Below, piece after piece: positions 7,335-14,007 of a stretch of DNA of 32,539 nucleotides. A program made the position numbers and the translations under genes. The notes under the pieces are model-generated. The model worked only from the letters and a program-made list of their open reading frames with translations, made no database searches and was not told where the DNA came from. Numbering within the stretch: the first letter of the stretch is position 1; every line of letters begins with the position of its first letter. The stretch is from a bacterium. Its GTDB lineage: Bacteria; Patescibacteriota; Microgenomatia; UBA1406; GWC2-37-13. The DNA lies in contig JAUSJK010000048.1 in NCBI GenBank assembly GCA_030647255.1, forward strand, positions 1 through 32,539, read 5' to 3'.

Positions 7335-7340
7335 TACAAT
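7335..7340 (+). promoter_or_regulatory. -10 element of the first P-loop kinase gene
   Basis: TACAAT, 8 nt before ATG 7349. This placement favours ATG 7349 over the upstream in-frame TTG at 7331. Confidence 0.4.
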
Positions 7341-7348
7341 TTGTTCAT

Positions 7349-7888
7349 ATGAATAAACCATTTGTAATTCTATTCAATGGAGTCCCGGGCGTAGGTAAAA
7401 CCACCTTAGTAAAAGAATTTGCAAAAAGGTCAAAGTTTGGAGCATATACTGATGTTGACCATTTAAGACATTTTGTAATTGGTGGAGTTATCGGTGCCAA
7501 AGAACAAAATAAAGATATAAAGGAGTTTGAAAGACAAAGACTACTTGCTGTAGATAATGTTGTTTCATTAGCAAAGAATTTTCTACAATATGGTTTCAAT
7601 TATTTTATTGCTGATCTAGCAAAAATTCCTTCTGTTTTAGCAAGATATAATGAAAAATTTAAGAATTTGAATTTTTATCATATTCTTCTGTCACCTTCCT
7701 TAGAAGAAACAATAAAGCGAGACGCAACGCGTCAAGGAGTAGCTTTACATGGTGCAGAAACAGTAACAAAGATTTATAACCATATGCAGACTATAGACTA
7801 TACTAGTTGGATCAAAATTGATACGACGGAAAAATCAGTTGATGAAGTAATAGAGTTGATTTGTCAAAGATTAAATATAACTATCTAA
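7349..7888 (+). CDS. P-loop kinase-like NTPase (AAA_33 type)
   Basis: The 179-residue cytoplasmic protein begins MNKPFVILFNGVPGVGKTTL, so the Walker A (G-V-P-G-V-G-K-T-T) sits near residues 11-19. A D-x-D-H motif (TDVDHLRH) follows about 20 residues later, and a lid-like region with R-D-A-T-R follows near residue 130. This is the layout of small-molecule or nucleic-acid kinases of the zeta-toxin/shikimate-kinase-like group. Substrate is unknown. I chose ATG 7349 because of the -10 box just upstream. The gene is AT-rich, like its neighbour, and the next gene encodes a related kinase, suggesting duplication or joint acquisition. No antitoxin-like gene is adjacent. Confidence 0.7.
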   Translation: MNKPFVILFNGVPGVGKTTLVKEFAKRSKFGAYTDVDHLRHFVIGGVIGAKEQNKDIKEFERQRLLAVDNVVSLAKNFLQYGFNYFIADLAKIPSVLARYNEKFKNLNFYHILLSPSLEETIKRDATRQGVALHGAETVTKIYNHMQTIDYTSWIKIDTTEKSVDEVIELICQRLNITI

Positions 7889-7895
7889 TAGGCTT

Positions 7896-7901
7896 TATAA
7901 T
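7896..7901 (+). promoter_or_regulatory. -10 element of the second P-loop kinase gene
   Basis: Consensus TATAAT with exactly 6 nt to ATG 7908, lying in the 19-nt gap between the two kinase genes. Confidence 0.5.
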
Positions 7902-7907
7902 TACAAC

Positions 7908-8441
7908 ATGAAACAAAAGGTAGTAATTCTAAGAGGGGCACCGGCAAGCGGAAAAACAACGATTTGTAAAAATCTACGTAACATTGATGAAAATATTGTG
8001 TGGCTTTCAGTAGATGGAATTAAACCCATTTTTTCAGACTTCAAAGATACCACATTAGAAAATGCCAATAATGCTTCTCTCTCGATGTTGCATTATTTAT
8101 TAGATCAAGGACATTCAGTTATCTATGATGGTATTTTTAAAAGTCCAGAGCATATAAGACAAGCAGAAGAAGTAGCTCGAAAGAAGAATGTTCCTTTTGT
8201 CGTATATGAGCTTCAGTGTTCACTTAAAACACTTCAGGAAAGAGAGAAAGTCAGAGAAGGAGTAAAACAAGGTGTATGGAAACCATTGGGAGACGATCTT
8301 GTTGCTAGTTTATATAACACACTACAAGAGAATCCGATAGAAGAAGCAATAAAGTTAGACACAGAAAACGTATCTCTAGCTCAGTGCGTTACAATTATTA
8401 AAAAGAATTTTAGTAAGAGTTCACACTCTTTGACAAATTAA
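7908..8441 (+). CDS. P-loop kinase-like NTPase (AAA_33 / zeta-like), C terminus inside a repeat
   Basis: The 177-residue protein starts with a clean Walker A, RGAPASGKTT (about residues 9-18), then WLSVDGIK with the acidic residue of the catalytic site, VIYDGIF (about residue 78) and a lid helix rich in R/E (LQEREKVREG). This matches small kinases of the AAA_33 group, such as polynucleotide-kinase- or zeta-toxin-like enzymes. Substrate is unknown. The last nine codons (SKSSHSLTN) and the stop lie within the left arm of the palindromic element at 8413-8562, so the native C terminus was probably altered by its insertion. It has its own TATAAT box. Confidence 0.7.
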   Translation: MKQKVVILRGAPASGKTTICKNLRNIDENIVWLSVDGIKPIFSDFKDTTLENANNASLSMLHYLLDQGHSVIYDGIFKSPEHIRQAEEVARKKNVPFVVYELQCSLKTLQEREKVREGVKQGVWKPLGDDLVASLYNTLQENPIEEAIKLDTENVSLAQCVTIIKKNFSKSSHSLTN

Positions 8442-8562
8442 GATAAAACGATATCAAGCGTCATTCTGGTAAGCGATGAGTTTTGGAGCGCATCCAGAAT
8501 CAAAAACGAGATTCTGGACAAGCCAGAATGACGTTTTTGTGTCAAAGACCCTGAACTCTTAC
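8413..8562. repeat. Palindromic MITE-like element, copy A
   Basis: The outer arms 8413-8435 and 8540-8562 are inverted repeats of 23 bp with 20 matches (GTAAGAGTTCA...TCTTTGACA). The inner arms CGTCATTCTGG (8459-8469) and CCAGAATGACG (8523-8533) are perfect inverted repeats. The inner arms recur, with one change on the left, in copies at 18886-19021 and 29223-29327. There is no coding capacity. It overlaps the 3' end of the preceding kinase gene and could also act as a bidirectional hairpin after that gene. Confidence 0.7.
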
Positions 8563-8577
8563 GAATTTTAATTCATC

Positions 8578-8605
8578 TTGACAAGAGAAAATAATTGTGT
8601 AATTA
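8578..8605 (+). promoter_or_regulatory. Promoter of the CHRD-like gene
   Basis: Consensus -35 TTGACA (8578-8583), 16-nt spacer and TAATTA (8600-8605). The predicted start is at or next to ATG 8614, so the mRNA is probably leaderless. Confidence 0.55.
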
Positions 8606-8613
8606 TCTAATTA

Positions 8614-9141
8614 ATGGCAGAAATAAGTTACGGTAAAAGACCAATGTGGCAGTGGGTAGTTATGTATGTTATCCTTGCGGCAGTAGTCTACGGTGCAATT
8701 TATTTCTTCTTCGTAGTAAAAATAGGAAGATACGATTATAATTCCTCAAACCCGTCATACAACACTCAAGCGACTGTTCCTCCTACTACACCTGGGGTTG
8801 TAACATCACAGGAGATGACGGTCGGTCTTGCCACGCAAAATAATTCAGGAGAATCGGGGACGGCGCTGTTAAAAGAAGAAAATGGTAAAACTACAGTTAC
8901 TATAGATTTAACAGGATATACAAAAGATGTTTCTCAACCAGCCCATATACATGTTGGGGCGTGCCCCGGAGTTGGAGCAGTTACATATCCCTTAACAAAT
9001 GTGGTCAATGGAAAATCCATCACTGTCTTATCTGTTACACTTGATCAATTGAAACAATCCCTTCCTCTTGCAATAAATGTGCATAAATCAGCCAAAGAAG
9101 TAACGAACTACACCGCCTGTGGAGAACTAGCCTCAAAATAA
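8614..9141 (+). CDS. Membrane-anchored CHRD-like domain protein
   Basis: The 175-residue protein has a single N-terminal membrane anchor (about residues 13-35), a Ser/Thr/Pro-rich linker and an extracytoplasmic domain. The domain carries P-A-H-I-H-V-G-x-C near residue 110, a G-K-S turn, and a closing I-N-V-H-K-S ... Y-x-A-C-G segment. The H-x-H ... C ... H ... C-G pattern resembles CHRD-type domains and short superoxide-dismutase-like proteins found outside the cell in many bacteria. Two cysteines could form a disulphide. Metal binding by the histidines is possible but not shown. It is preceded by a strong TTGACA promoter and followed by two small stress-type genes. Confidence 0.6.
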   Translation: MAEISYGKRPMWQWVVMYVILAAVVYGAIYFFFVVKIGRYDYNSSNPSYNTQATVPPTTPGVVTSQEMTVGLATQNNSGESGTALLKEENGKTTVTIDLTGYTKDVSQPAHIHVGACPGVGAVTYPLTNVVNGKSITVLSVTLDQLKQSLPLAINVHKSAKEVTNYTACGELASK

Positions 9142-9188
9142 ACGTTCGCAATCTACTTTCTTGTATTCCTAATGTGCTTAAGTCCCGA

Positions 9189-9217
9189 TTGTTTTTTTAT
9201 CTGTAATAAAATACAAT
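9189..9217 (+). promoter_or_regulatory. Promoter of the YtxH-like gene
   Basis: TTGTTT (9189-9194), 17-nt spacer and TACAAT (9212-9217). Unlike most genes here, this leaves a leader of about 44 nt, which contains a Shine-Dalgarno sequence. Confidence 0.45.
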
Positions 9218-9250
9218 GAAGTTTGTCGTTTTAAAAGTTATAAAATTGAA

Positions 9251-9260
9251 AAGGGGGTGA
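9251..9260 (+). promoter_or_regulatory. Strong Shine-Dalgarno sequence of the YtxH-like gene
   Basis: AAGGGGGTGA, 10 nt from the G-run to ATG 9268. It is one of only three clear Shine-Dalgarno sites in the window. Confidence 0.6.
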
Positions 9261-9267
9261 AATATAA

Positions 9268-9534
9268 ATGACAGATCATAATCAAAAAAAGCATCATCAA
9301 GGTGGAGTCAATCCGGTAGTTGCCGCAGTAACAGGCGCAGTTGTGGGAGCAGTCGCAGTTGGTGTTGCGGGGGCCGCAATTTTGGCAAATGATGACAGTC
9401 GTAAGCAGGTAGAAAAAGCTATCGACAAAACAAAAGATAAAGTAGACGATATGAAAGCCGGCGTAGAGGAAAAAATTGCCGAAGGACAAGAAAAAGTAAA
9501 AGAAGTAGTAGATGCAGTAAAAGATTCTGTATAA
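9268..9534 (+). CDS. YtxH-like small membrane protein with amphipathic tail
   Basis: The 88-residue protein has a hydrophilic His/Lys start, a glycine/alanine/valine-rich membrane segment (about residues 14-42) with glycine-zipper spacing, and a long charged helix with a Lys/Glu/Asp/Val heptad-like pattern (QVEKAIDKTKDKVDDMKAG...). This is the build of YtxH or general-stress membrane proteins, which are thought to sit in the membrane with the helix lying on or near the surface. The gene has its own promoter and a strong Shine-Dalgarno sequence, suggesting high translation. The next gene, a Cys-rich protein, may be co-transcribed. Stress induction is an inference from the family. Confidence 0.6.
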   Translation: MTDHNQKKHHQGGVNPVVAAVTGAVVGAVAVGVAGAAILANDDSRKQVEKAIDKTKDKVDDMKAGVEEKIAEGQEKVKEVVDAVKDSV

Positions 9535-9570
9535 AGTGTTGTTTCCCGTATATATGATATATCTAAATGA

Positions 9571-9580
9571 GAGGAGGTGA
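9571..9580 (+). promoter_or_regulatory. Strong Shine-Dalgarno sequence of the Cys-rich gene
   Basis: GAGGAGGTGA with an 8-nt spacer from GGAGG to ATG 9586. It decides the start at 9586 over the GTG at 9577, which lies inside the Shine-Dalgarno sequence itself. Confidence 0.65.
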
Positions 9581-9585
9581 AGCAT

Positions 9586-9768
9586 ATGATGGATCAAAAA
9601 TGCTGTGGAGATTGCGACAATTGTAGCTGTTCTCAGGAAGAAGATCACGACAAGATGAAACTGGACTGTTGTGAAGGGCATAGTATGTCCAAAGAACATC
9701 TCGAAGCAAAAAAGAAGAAGTTAGAGGAAAAATTAAAGTGGGTAAATGAAGAATTGGGGAAAAAGTAA
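9586..9768 (+). CDS. Small Cys-rich, putative metal-binding protein
   Basis: The 60-residue cytoplasmic protein opens with MMDQKCCGDCDNCSCS, a dense cysteine cluster, has a further C-C and several His/Asp/Glu residues, and ends in a Lys/Glu-rich coiled coil (LEAKKKKLEEKLKWVNEELG). The cluster suggests binding of zinc, copper or another soft metal, and the coiled coil suggests dimerisation. The layout recalls small bacterial proteins with an N-terminal Cys motif and a C-terminal helix such as DUF5320, but I cannot assign a family. Its strong ribosome-binding site and position 51 nt after the YtxH-like gene suggest the two are expressed together. Stop codons of this gene and the convergent cupin gene are 7 nt apart. 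Confidence 0.6.
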   Translation: MMDQKCCGDCDNCSCSQEEDHDKMKLDCCEGHSMSKEHLEAKKKKLEEKLKWVNEELGKK

Positions 9769-9775
9769 ATAATCT

Positions 9776-10159
9776 TTATAAGTGATCTGTGGTATCTGCT
9801 TCAGCTTCGGCTTTTGTTTTGTGAATAGTGTCGTCTTTATGGTGTGGGGGAGAATATACGGTGTACAGTTTTAACTGTTTCTCTGACGATGTATTTATGA
9901 CATTATGTTTCGCTCCGGCAGGAACGATAATAGCGTCGCCATCTTTGACAAGATGTTCTTCACCGTTCATGATAACCTTTCCCTCACCTTCTTCAATCCG
10001 CAAAAATTGATCTACAATTTCGTGGACTTCGACCCCAATTTCTTCATTGGGTTGAAGGCACATGAGTACTAGCTGATTGTGCTGACCAGTATAAAGCACC
10101 TGCCTGAAATAGGTATTCGCTAGGGTAAGTTTTTCAATGTTTCCTATATATCCTGTCAT
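9776..10159 (-). CDS. Cupin-domain protein
   Basis: The 127-residue single-domain cupin shows motif 1 as E-I-G-V-E-V-H-E-x-x-D-Q-F-L-R-I-E-E-G-E-G (about residues 40-60) and motif 2 as D-A-I-I-V-P-A-G-A-K-H-N-V-I-N (about 75-90). In this subfamily one of the usual metal-binding histidines of motif 1 is replaced, so metal binding may use H, E and the motif-2 His. A conserved Y-S-P-P-H-H-K-D tail follows. Such proteins are common in bacteria but have no settled reaction. No clear -10 or Shine-Dalgarno sequence is seen at the ATG. It faces the Cys-rich gene convergently. Confidence 0.8.
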   Translation of the reverse strand: MTGYIGNIEKLTLANTYFRQVLYTGQHNQLVLMCLQPNEEIGVEVHEIVDQFLRIEEGEGKVIMNGEEHLVKDGDAIIVPAGAKHNVINTSSEKQLKLYTVYSPPHHKDDTIHKTKAEAEADTTDHL

Positions 10160-10310
10160 ATGTTTTCAACTTTTTGATTTCTATGGTTACGTATAGTCAA
10201 TACCAGTATACTCCAATTTTCTTCACGTTCGACAAGCTTAAATTAACTGCTGCGCCAAGAATCACAAAATTTTCATTTAGCATGTTTGAAGTATAGCAAA
10301 CTACTACTGC

Positions 10311-10316
10311 TATAAT
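10311..10316 (+). promoter_or_regulatory. -10 element of the alkylguanine methyltransferase gene
   Basis: Consensus TATAAT, exactly 6 nt before ATG 10323. No Shine-Dalgarno sequence; a leaderless start is expected. The rest of 10160-10310 shows no gene. Confidence 0.5.
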
Positions 10317-10322
10317 TTATAT

Positions 10323-10631
10323 ATGGAGCAATCTTTTTTTAAAAAAGTGTATGACCTGACAAAACAAATCCCAAAGGGTAAAGTGGCGACATATGGACAA
10401 CTTGCTAAACTTGCGGGGAGTCCAAAAGCGGCTCGCGCAGTTGGGATGTGTATGAAAAAGAATCCCGATGCTCCTCGTACCCCTTGTCATCGGGTTGTTG
10501 CCTCGGATGGAAGTCTGACGGGATACTCAGCCGGCGAGGGAGTCACGACGAAAAAGAAGATGCTTCTTGATGAAGGAGTTCAGTTTAAAGGTGCAAAAGT
10601 ATATCTGTCACGTTCTCAATGGACCAGATAA
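10323..10631 (+). CDS. MGMT-family O6-alkylguanine-DNA alkyltransferase, short form
   Basis: The 102-residue protein corresponds to the C-terminal DNA-binding/active-site domain of O6-methylguanine-DNA methyltransferases. Helix-turn-helix features G-K-V-A-T-Y-G-Q-L-A and A-A-R-A-V-G are followed by the active-site motif P-C-H-R-V-V with Cys55. It keeps the acceptor cysteine, so it is not an alkyltransferase-like (ATL) protein, which has Trp there. It lacks the N-terminal ribonuclease-H-like domain of full-length Ogt/AGT (about 160-180 residues). It is expected to remove alkyl groups from guanine in DNA by irreversible transfer to Cys55. It is expressed from a TATAAT box 6 nt upstream. Confidence 0.88.
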   Translation: MEQSFFKKVYDLTKQIPKGKVATYGQLAKLAGSPKAARAVGMCMKKNPDAPRTPCHRVVASDGSLTGYSAGEGVTTKKKMLLDEGVQFKGAKVYLSRSQWTR

Positions 10632-10640
10632 ACTACCACA

Positions 10641-10669
10641 TTGACTTTCTGCACTTTTCTTTTTATCCT
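10641..10669 (+). promoter_or_regulatory. Promoter of the anchored protein gene at 10678
   Basis: TTGACT (10641-10646), 17-nt spacer, TATCCT (10664-10669), then 8 nt to ATG 10678. The predicted transcript starts at or beside the start codon. Confidence 0.5.
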
Positions 10670-10677
10670 TAAGCTTA

Positions 10678-11286
10678 ATGTCATTTACTAGTAGGCGGTT
10701 TTTATTTTTGTTTTTCTCATGCTTTGTGATTGGCGTGTTAACCTTCATGATTGTAAGAAATAATTTTTCTCCCTTTTTTAATCGGGCGGCTACGAGAGAA
10801 TTATCTCCAACTCTGGTATCGCCAATACCAACGCCTACTCAAAATGATGAGGTGTGGTCTCCGGATGGAAAAGTCACACTTATTATGCAAACAAAGACGG
10901 AGACAGACGGTAGTGTGACCTACTCTTTTTTTACCCAAACTACTGACGGAGGAAACAATCGACTGATATTCACTGCCTCTGGCATGAAAGGAGAGTTTGC
11001 TCTTTCACCCAATGCGTGGTCGCCTGATAATGCCTATTTTTTTCTTAAGCAAACAAAAAACGAATTATTCAACGCTCTCGTATTTAAGGCAACTGAAGGA
11101 AGCGATTCATATATGACAGAGCTTCGGTCAATTTTTGAAAAACAAGAAAGAGATCACTTTATGTCCGATGTGACCGGCTGGGATTCTCCGACACTTATGC
11201 ATATCAAAACTCAAAAAAAGGACGAGATGAAAAAAGGTCCTTCCTACTGGTTCGATATCACAGGCAATTCTTTCATTCAATTATGA
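10678..11286 (+). CDS. Membrane-anchored protein with TolB/WD40-like repeat traces
   Basis: The 202-residue protein has an N-terminal membrane helix (about residues 6-26), a Ser/Thr/Pro linker, then a beta-rich extracytoplasmic domain. Two W-S-P-D motifs (VWSPDGKVTL near residue 60 and AWSPDNAYFFL near 118) are typical of TolB- or beta-propeller-like repeat strands. With only about 145 residues outside, it cannot form a full propeller by itself. The function is unknown; similar anchored proteins are common in this type of genome. It is transcribed from a good promoter (10641-10669) and ends convergently with the VanW-like gene. Confidence 0.5.
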   Translation: MSFTSRRFLFLFFSCFVIGVLTFMIVRNNFSPFFNRAATRELSPTLVSPIPTPTQNDEVWSPDGKVTLIMQTKTETDGSVTYSFFTQTTDGGNNRLIFTASGMKGEFALSPNAWSPDNAYFFLKQTKNELFNALVFKATEGSDSYMTELRSIFEKQERDHFMSDVTGWDSPTLMHIKTQKKDEMKKGPSYWFDITGNSFIQL

Positions 11287-11305
11287 GAGAGTAGCGGAGA
11301 AAAGA

Positions 11306-11944
11306 TTAGTCCACTGCTTTTATCGCTAGTTTACTTCCATCGTAATCAAATACAAAAGCGATCGGCTTATTTTTCGTGTTTGATATATAAAGGTTTTGCA
11401 CCTGGCTGGAAGAATTTTTCCCCAGACCACTATAGATAGAAACTCCATACTTTTGCGGCACTTCAGGAACAGGGGCAAAGTCGTGTCGTGTTGGTGCCTG
11501 CGGATCTAAACCGGCATCCTGAGCGACCCAATATAAAAGAGAAGCGAGATGGCAGACGCCGTCACCGACTAGGTAGCCGTCCGACTTAAATCCCTCCGAA
11601 GAGTTAAAGTGGGCATTCATGGTTTTATTTACTTTACCTCCATATTCAGGTAACACATCATCATGAAAGGCAAATGTTTCTCCCGGAGTCAAAACGAGCT
11701 TCGTCTGAAAAGGTTTCCCAATCTGTCGCCAGTCGATCTTGGCCGGGTTAATCTGTTCTCCACGAGCGTAGCGGAGAGTTAAAAGGATATTATCCTTAAA
11801 GATTTTATTAACTTCCTTATTTTCGTATCTCTTATTAAGAGAAAATTCGTGGTACGCCAAAACCTGCTCCTGGCTTTTGGTCGCCTGCAGATGGGTAAAT
11901 TGGGTCATTACGGTGAATAAGATTGAGATCAAAATAGTAAACAT
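11306..11944 (-). CDS. VanW-family exported protein
   Basis: The 212-residue protein has an N-terminal signal or anchor segment (residues 1-20) and a C-terminal VanW-like domain: P-G-E-T-F-A-F-H near residue 87, G-D-G-V-C-H-L-A-S-L-L-Y with a conserved cysteine near residue 130, then R-H-D-F-A-P-V-P and a closing beta-rich stretch. VanW genes accompany some vancomycin-resistance clusters and are common near wall-modifying enzymes, but the reaction is unknown. The gene is divergent from an L,D-transpeptidase gene 80 nt away, which fits a cell-wall role. A TATAAT box lies 10 nt before the ATG. Confidence 0.75.
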   Translation of the reverse strand: MFTILISILFTVMTQFTHLQATKSQEQVLAYHEFSLNKRYENKEVNKIFKDNILLTLRYARGEQINPAKIDWRQIGKPFQTKLVLTPGETFAFHDDVLPEYGGKVNKTMNAHFNSSEGFKSDGYLVGDGVCHLASLLYWVAQDAGLDPQAPTRHDFAPVPEVPQKYGVSIYSGLGKNSSSQVQNLYISNTKNKPIAFVFDYDGSKLAIKAVD

Positions 11945-11954
11945 ATAGAGGTGA

Positions 11955-11960
11955 ATTATA
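11955..11960 (-). promoter_or_regulatory. -10 element of the VanW-like gene
   Basis: Minus-strand TATAAT, 10 nt before ATG 11944, in the divergent gap shared with the L,D-transpeptidase gene. Confidence 0.45.
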
Positions 11961-12024
11961 ACATACTATAGGACTAAATTCAATGCGCTTCACTTTTGAT
12001 TCCAAATAGATTAATCTAGAAGTA

Positions 12025-12747
12025 ATGGCGAGAAAAAAAGTCAGTCACAAAAAAAAGCATGTTCAGGCTCGTTTATTGATCATTTTAGGCACGTTTGTCG
12101 TACTCGGGCTTGGTTTTTTTGTGCCTAAAATATCCAGCTTATTTCCCTCTTGCGCCAACTCTATCAGCTGTATTAAAGATCTTTCAGGAGCCTACGAACC
12201 AGGTCAGGAAGGTGTGTTTCTTGGGAAAAAAGTAGTTCCACCGTCATACATGGCTGATAAACAGTCTCAAAAGCCTGTACTGGGTGTTTCTACTGAAGAA
12301 AAGCATATCTTTGTTGATCTGGCGACTCAAACTCTGACTGCATACGAAGGGGGTAAATTAATGTTTACCTTTCCGGTAGCAACGGGAAAGTGGGGTCGCA
12401 CACCAACAGGAGACTTTCGTATTTGGGTAAAATTGAAGAATACACGCATGTCTGGTGGCAATACTGCTTTAGGTACTTACTATAATCTACCCAATGTTCC
12501 TTATACTATGTATTTTTCCGGTGAATCTGCCTCAAGGGATATGGGATATAGTCTTCATGGTGCCTATTGGCATAATAATTTTGGGTATCCCATGAGTCAT
12601 GGATGTGTGAATATGCGACCGATTGATGCACAAAAAATATATGATTGGGCTGGTCCTCCAACCGAGGCAGGTACTACGACTACGTATGTGACTGATAAGA
12701 ATCCGGGGACTCTTATCACCATTTTTGGGCAACCTCCAAATGAATAA
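12025..12747 (+). CDS. L,D-transpeptidase (YkuD domain), membrane-anchored
   Basis: The 240-residue protein has a basic N terminus, a membrane anchor (about residues 16-34) and a YkuD catalytic domain. Conserved features are a beta-strand start HIFVDLATQTLTAYEGG (about 94), a T-G-K-W-G-R-T-P-T-G-D-F segment, and the active-site block S-L-H-G ... S-H-G-C-V-N-M-R with Cys194. Family members form 3-3 cross-links in peptidoglycan or attach proteins to the wall. The divergent VanW-like gene suggests a shared wall function. A TAATCT hexamer lies about 7 nt before the ATG but is a weak -10. Two additional cysteines (43 and 49) lie just after the anchor. Confidence 0.9.
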   Translation: MARKKVSHKKKHVQARLLIILGTFVVLGLGFFVPKISSLFPSCANSISCIKDLSGAYEPGQEGVFLGKKVVPPSYMADKQSQKPVLGVSTEEKHIFVDLATQTLTAYEGGKLMFTFPVATGKWGRTPTGDFRIWVKLKNTRMSGGNTALGTYYNLPNVPYTMYFSGESASRDMGYSLHGAYWHNNFGYPMSHGCVNMRPIDAQKIYDWAGPPTEAGTTTTYVTDKNPGTLITIFGQPPNE

Positions 12748-12832
12748 GGCGGTTTTATTTATTTTCTATGTAAGTCTTCTTTTCTAAGATAATTTGTCAA
12801 GACAGTCTTACTCTCACTCTTATTTCCTTTGC

Positions 12833-12838
12833 TATACT
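12833..12838 (+). promoter_or_regulatory. Extended -10 element of the GNAT gene
   Basis: TGC-TATACT, with TG at 12830-12831, then exactly 6 nt to ATG 12845. It favours this start over the upstream ATG at 12794. Confidence 0.5.
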
Positions 12839-12844
12839 AGGCTT

Positions 12845-13381
12845 ATGAAAAAGTATGTAATAAAAGAAGAAAAGTCTTTAACAAGAATTGAAAGAAAATC
12901 TCTCTATAATTTACTCCCAAAGCTGCTTATCTGGAGTATTCATGTTAAAAAGTATTTATATTATAGTTCTCGTCCCAAGTGGAGATTAATGCTTTTTGAG
13001 GATGGTGAACTAGTTGGTTCACTAAGTATCGTTAAAAGAAAAGTGAATATAAATCATTCACAATTTTATATAGGCGGTATAGGAAATGTTGGAATTAAGA
13101 AAGAGTACCAAGGAAAAGGATTGGCACAAAAAATGCTTACATATGCAGAGCAATTTATGAAGAGGAACGATATTAATTTTGGCTTATTATTTTATGATGA
13201 CAAAAGAATAAAACTTTATTCGAAAGTAGGTTATCAGAAATTACATAAAGAAGTTACGTACTTTTCAAAGTCTAAATTAAAAAGGGAACCAATAGCAATG
13301 CTACTTCCTATTAAATTAAACCGAGAGGATATTTCTTCTATACGTCAAAGTGTATTGCATATTGGAAGAGGGACTTGGTAG
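12845..13381 (+). CDS. GNAT-family N-acetyltransferase
   Basis: The 178-residue protein has the GNAT core: strand LMLFEDGELVGSLSI (about residue 48), the acetyl-CoA motif A as GIKKEYQGKGLAQKML (about 83-98, with Q-G-K-G-L-A binding the pyrophosphate), then LLFYDDKRIKLYSKVGYQKL, the usual YxxxGF/Y-type end. It transfers an acetyl group from acetyl-CoA to an amine, substrate unknown. ATG 12845 is chosen because an extended -10 element (TGC-TATACT) stands 6 nt before it. The gene is AT-rich and Lys-rich compared with flanking genes. It ends convergently with the DUF4230 gene. Confidence 0.75.
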   Translation: MKKYVIKEEKSLTRIERKSLYNLLPKLLIWSIHVKKYLYYSSRPKWRLMLFEDGELVGSLSIVKRKVNINHSQFYIGGIGNVGIKKEYQGKGLAQKMLTYAEQFMKRNDINFGLLFYDDKRIKLYSKVGYQKLHKEVTYFSKSKLKREPIAMLLPIKLNREDISSIRQSVLHIGRGTW

Positions 13382-13398
13382 ATATGTGAGTGGCGTTG

Positions 13399-14001
13399 TT
13401 AACAGGAACCTGGGGGAATTTCGATACTTACGGTAGAAAATCCAAGAGCTTCAAAAAGAATAGTTAGTTGTTTTTTTGCGTTATCGGAGGCCTGCTGTAA
13501 GATGCCTCCCTGACAGGCTGCGTCGTGAATAGATTTTTCAGCTGCTTGTCGAGCTTCTGATTCCAGATTTTTTTCACCAGGGTTTAATATACCTTTTTGT
13601 TTGTCATATACACGTGTCTGGGTATTATCAAGGGCCGTTATTAGAATCTGAGGTGGAGGAAGGGTAACTTTAAGCGACGTACCTTTCACTTCAATATCAT
13701 TTTCAGATATTTGAGACAAATCAAATCCGGCAATAGCTTGACCGTGGGCGATAAGCAAAATTTTATCTCCAAAAAGAAATTGTTTAAATACATTTTTTTC
13801 CGTTGTTCCGGCATCAATGATTTTTTCAATTGTGAATGAAGCCGTTTCTATCCGTTGTAGACTTCTCATCTCTTTTATAACTGCCGCCCGATTTGTATTC
13901 ACATACATATCTGAGCCTTTTTTTATGATAAAAAACCATATGAGTAAAAAAACTATTCCACAAATACTCGCCGCAATAAGAAGTTTAGTAATCCTATTCA
14001 T
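13399..14001 (-). CDS. DUF4230-family membrane-anchored protein
   Basis: The 200-residue protein has one N-terminal membrane helix (about residues 5-27) and a DUF4230 domain: L-Q-R-I-E-T-A-S-F-T-I-E-K-I-I-D-A-G, then F-G-D-K-I-L-L-I-A-H-G-Q-A-I-A-G-F-D-L, then T-L-P-P-P-Q-I-L, and a C-terminal amphipathic region that includes GILQQASDNAKKQL. The order and spacing match the family closely. The family is exported or membrane-bound and has no known function. The gene is divergent from the Cdd1-type gene, with 30 nt between the start codons and two facing -10 boxes. The minus-strand TAAGAT sits 6 nt before the ATG. Confidence 0.82.
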   Translation of the reverse strand: MNRITKLLIAASICGIVFLLIWFFIIKKGSDMYVNTNRAAVIKEMRSLQRIETASFTIEKIIDAGTTEKNVFKQFLFGDKILLIAHGQAIAGFDLSQISENDIEVKGTSLKVTLPPPQILITALDNTQTRVYDKQKGILNPGEKNLESEARQAAEKSIHDAACQGGILQQASDNAKKQLTILFEALGFSTVSIEIPPGSC

Positions 14002-14007
14002 AATAAA

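Noticed and set aside
7349-8441. Zeta-type toxin-antitoxin system
   Set aside because: Both proteins are P-loop kinases, but no small antitoxin gene is next to them and no zeta-specific substrate motif could be confirmed.
9238-9699. Long minus-strand open frame (153 codons) opposite the YtxH-like and Cys-rich genes
   Set aside because: It spans two plus-strand genes that have strong ribosome-binding sites, its translation is a low-complexity Phe/Tyr/Cys mix, and it has no promoter or Shine-Dalgarno sequence.
10323-10631. Alkyltransferase-like (ATL) protein without the acceptor cysteine
   Set aside because: The motif is P-C-H-R-V, with the cysteine present, so it is a true MGMT-type domain.
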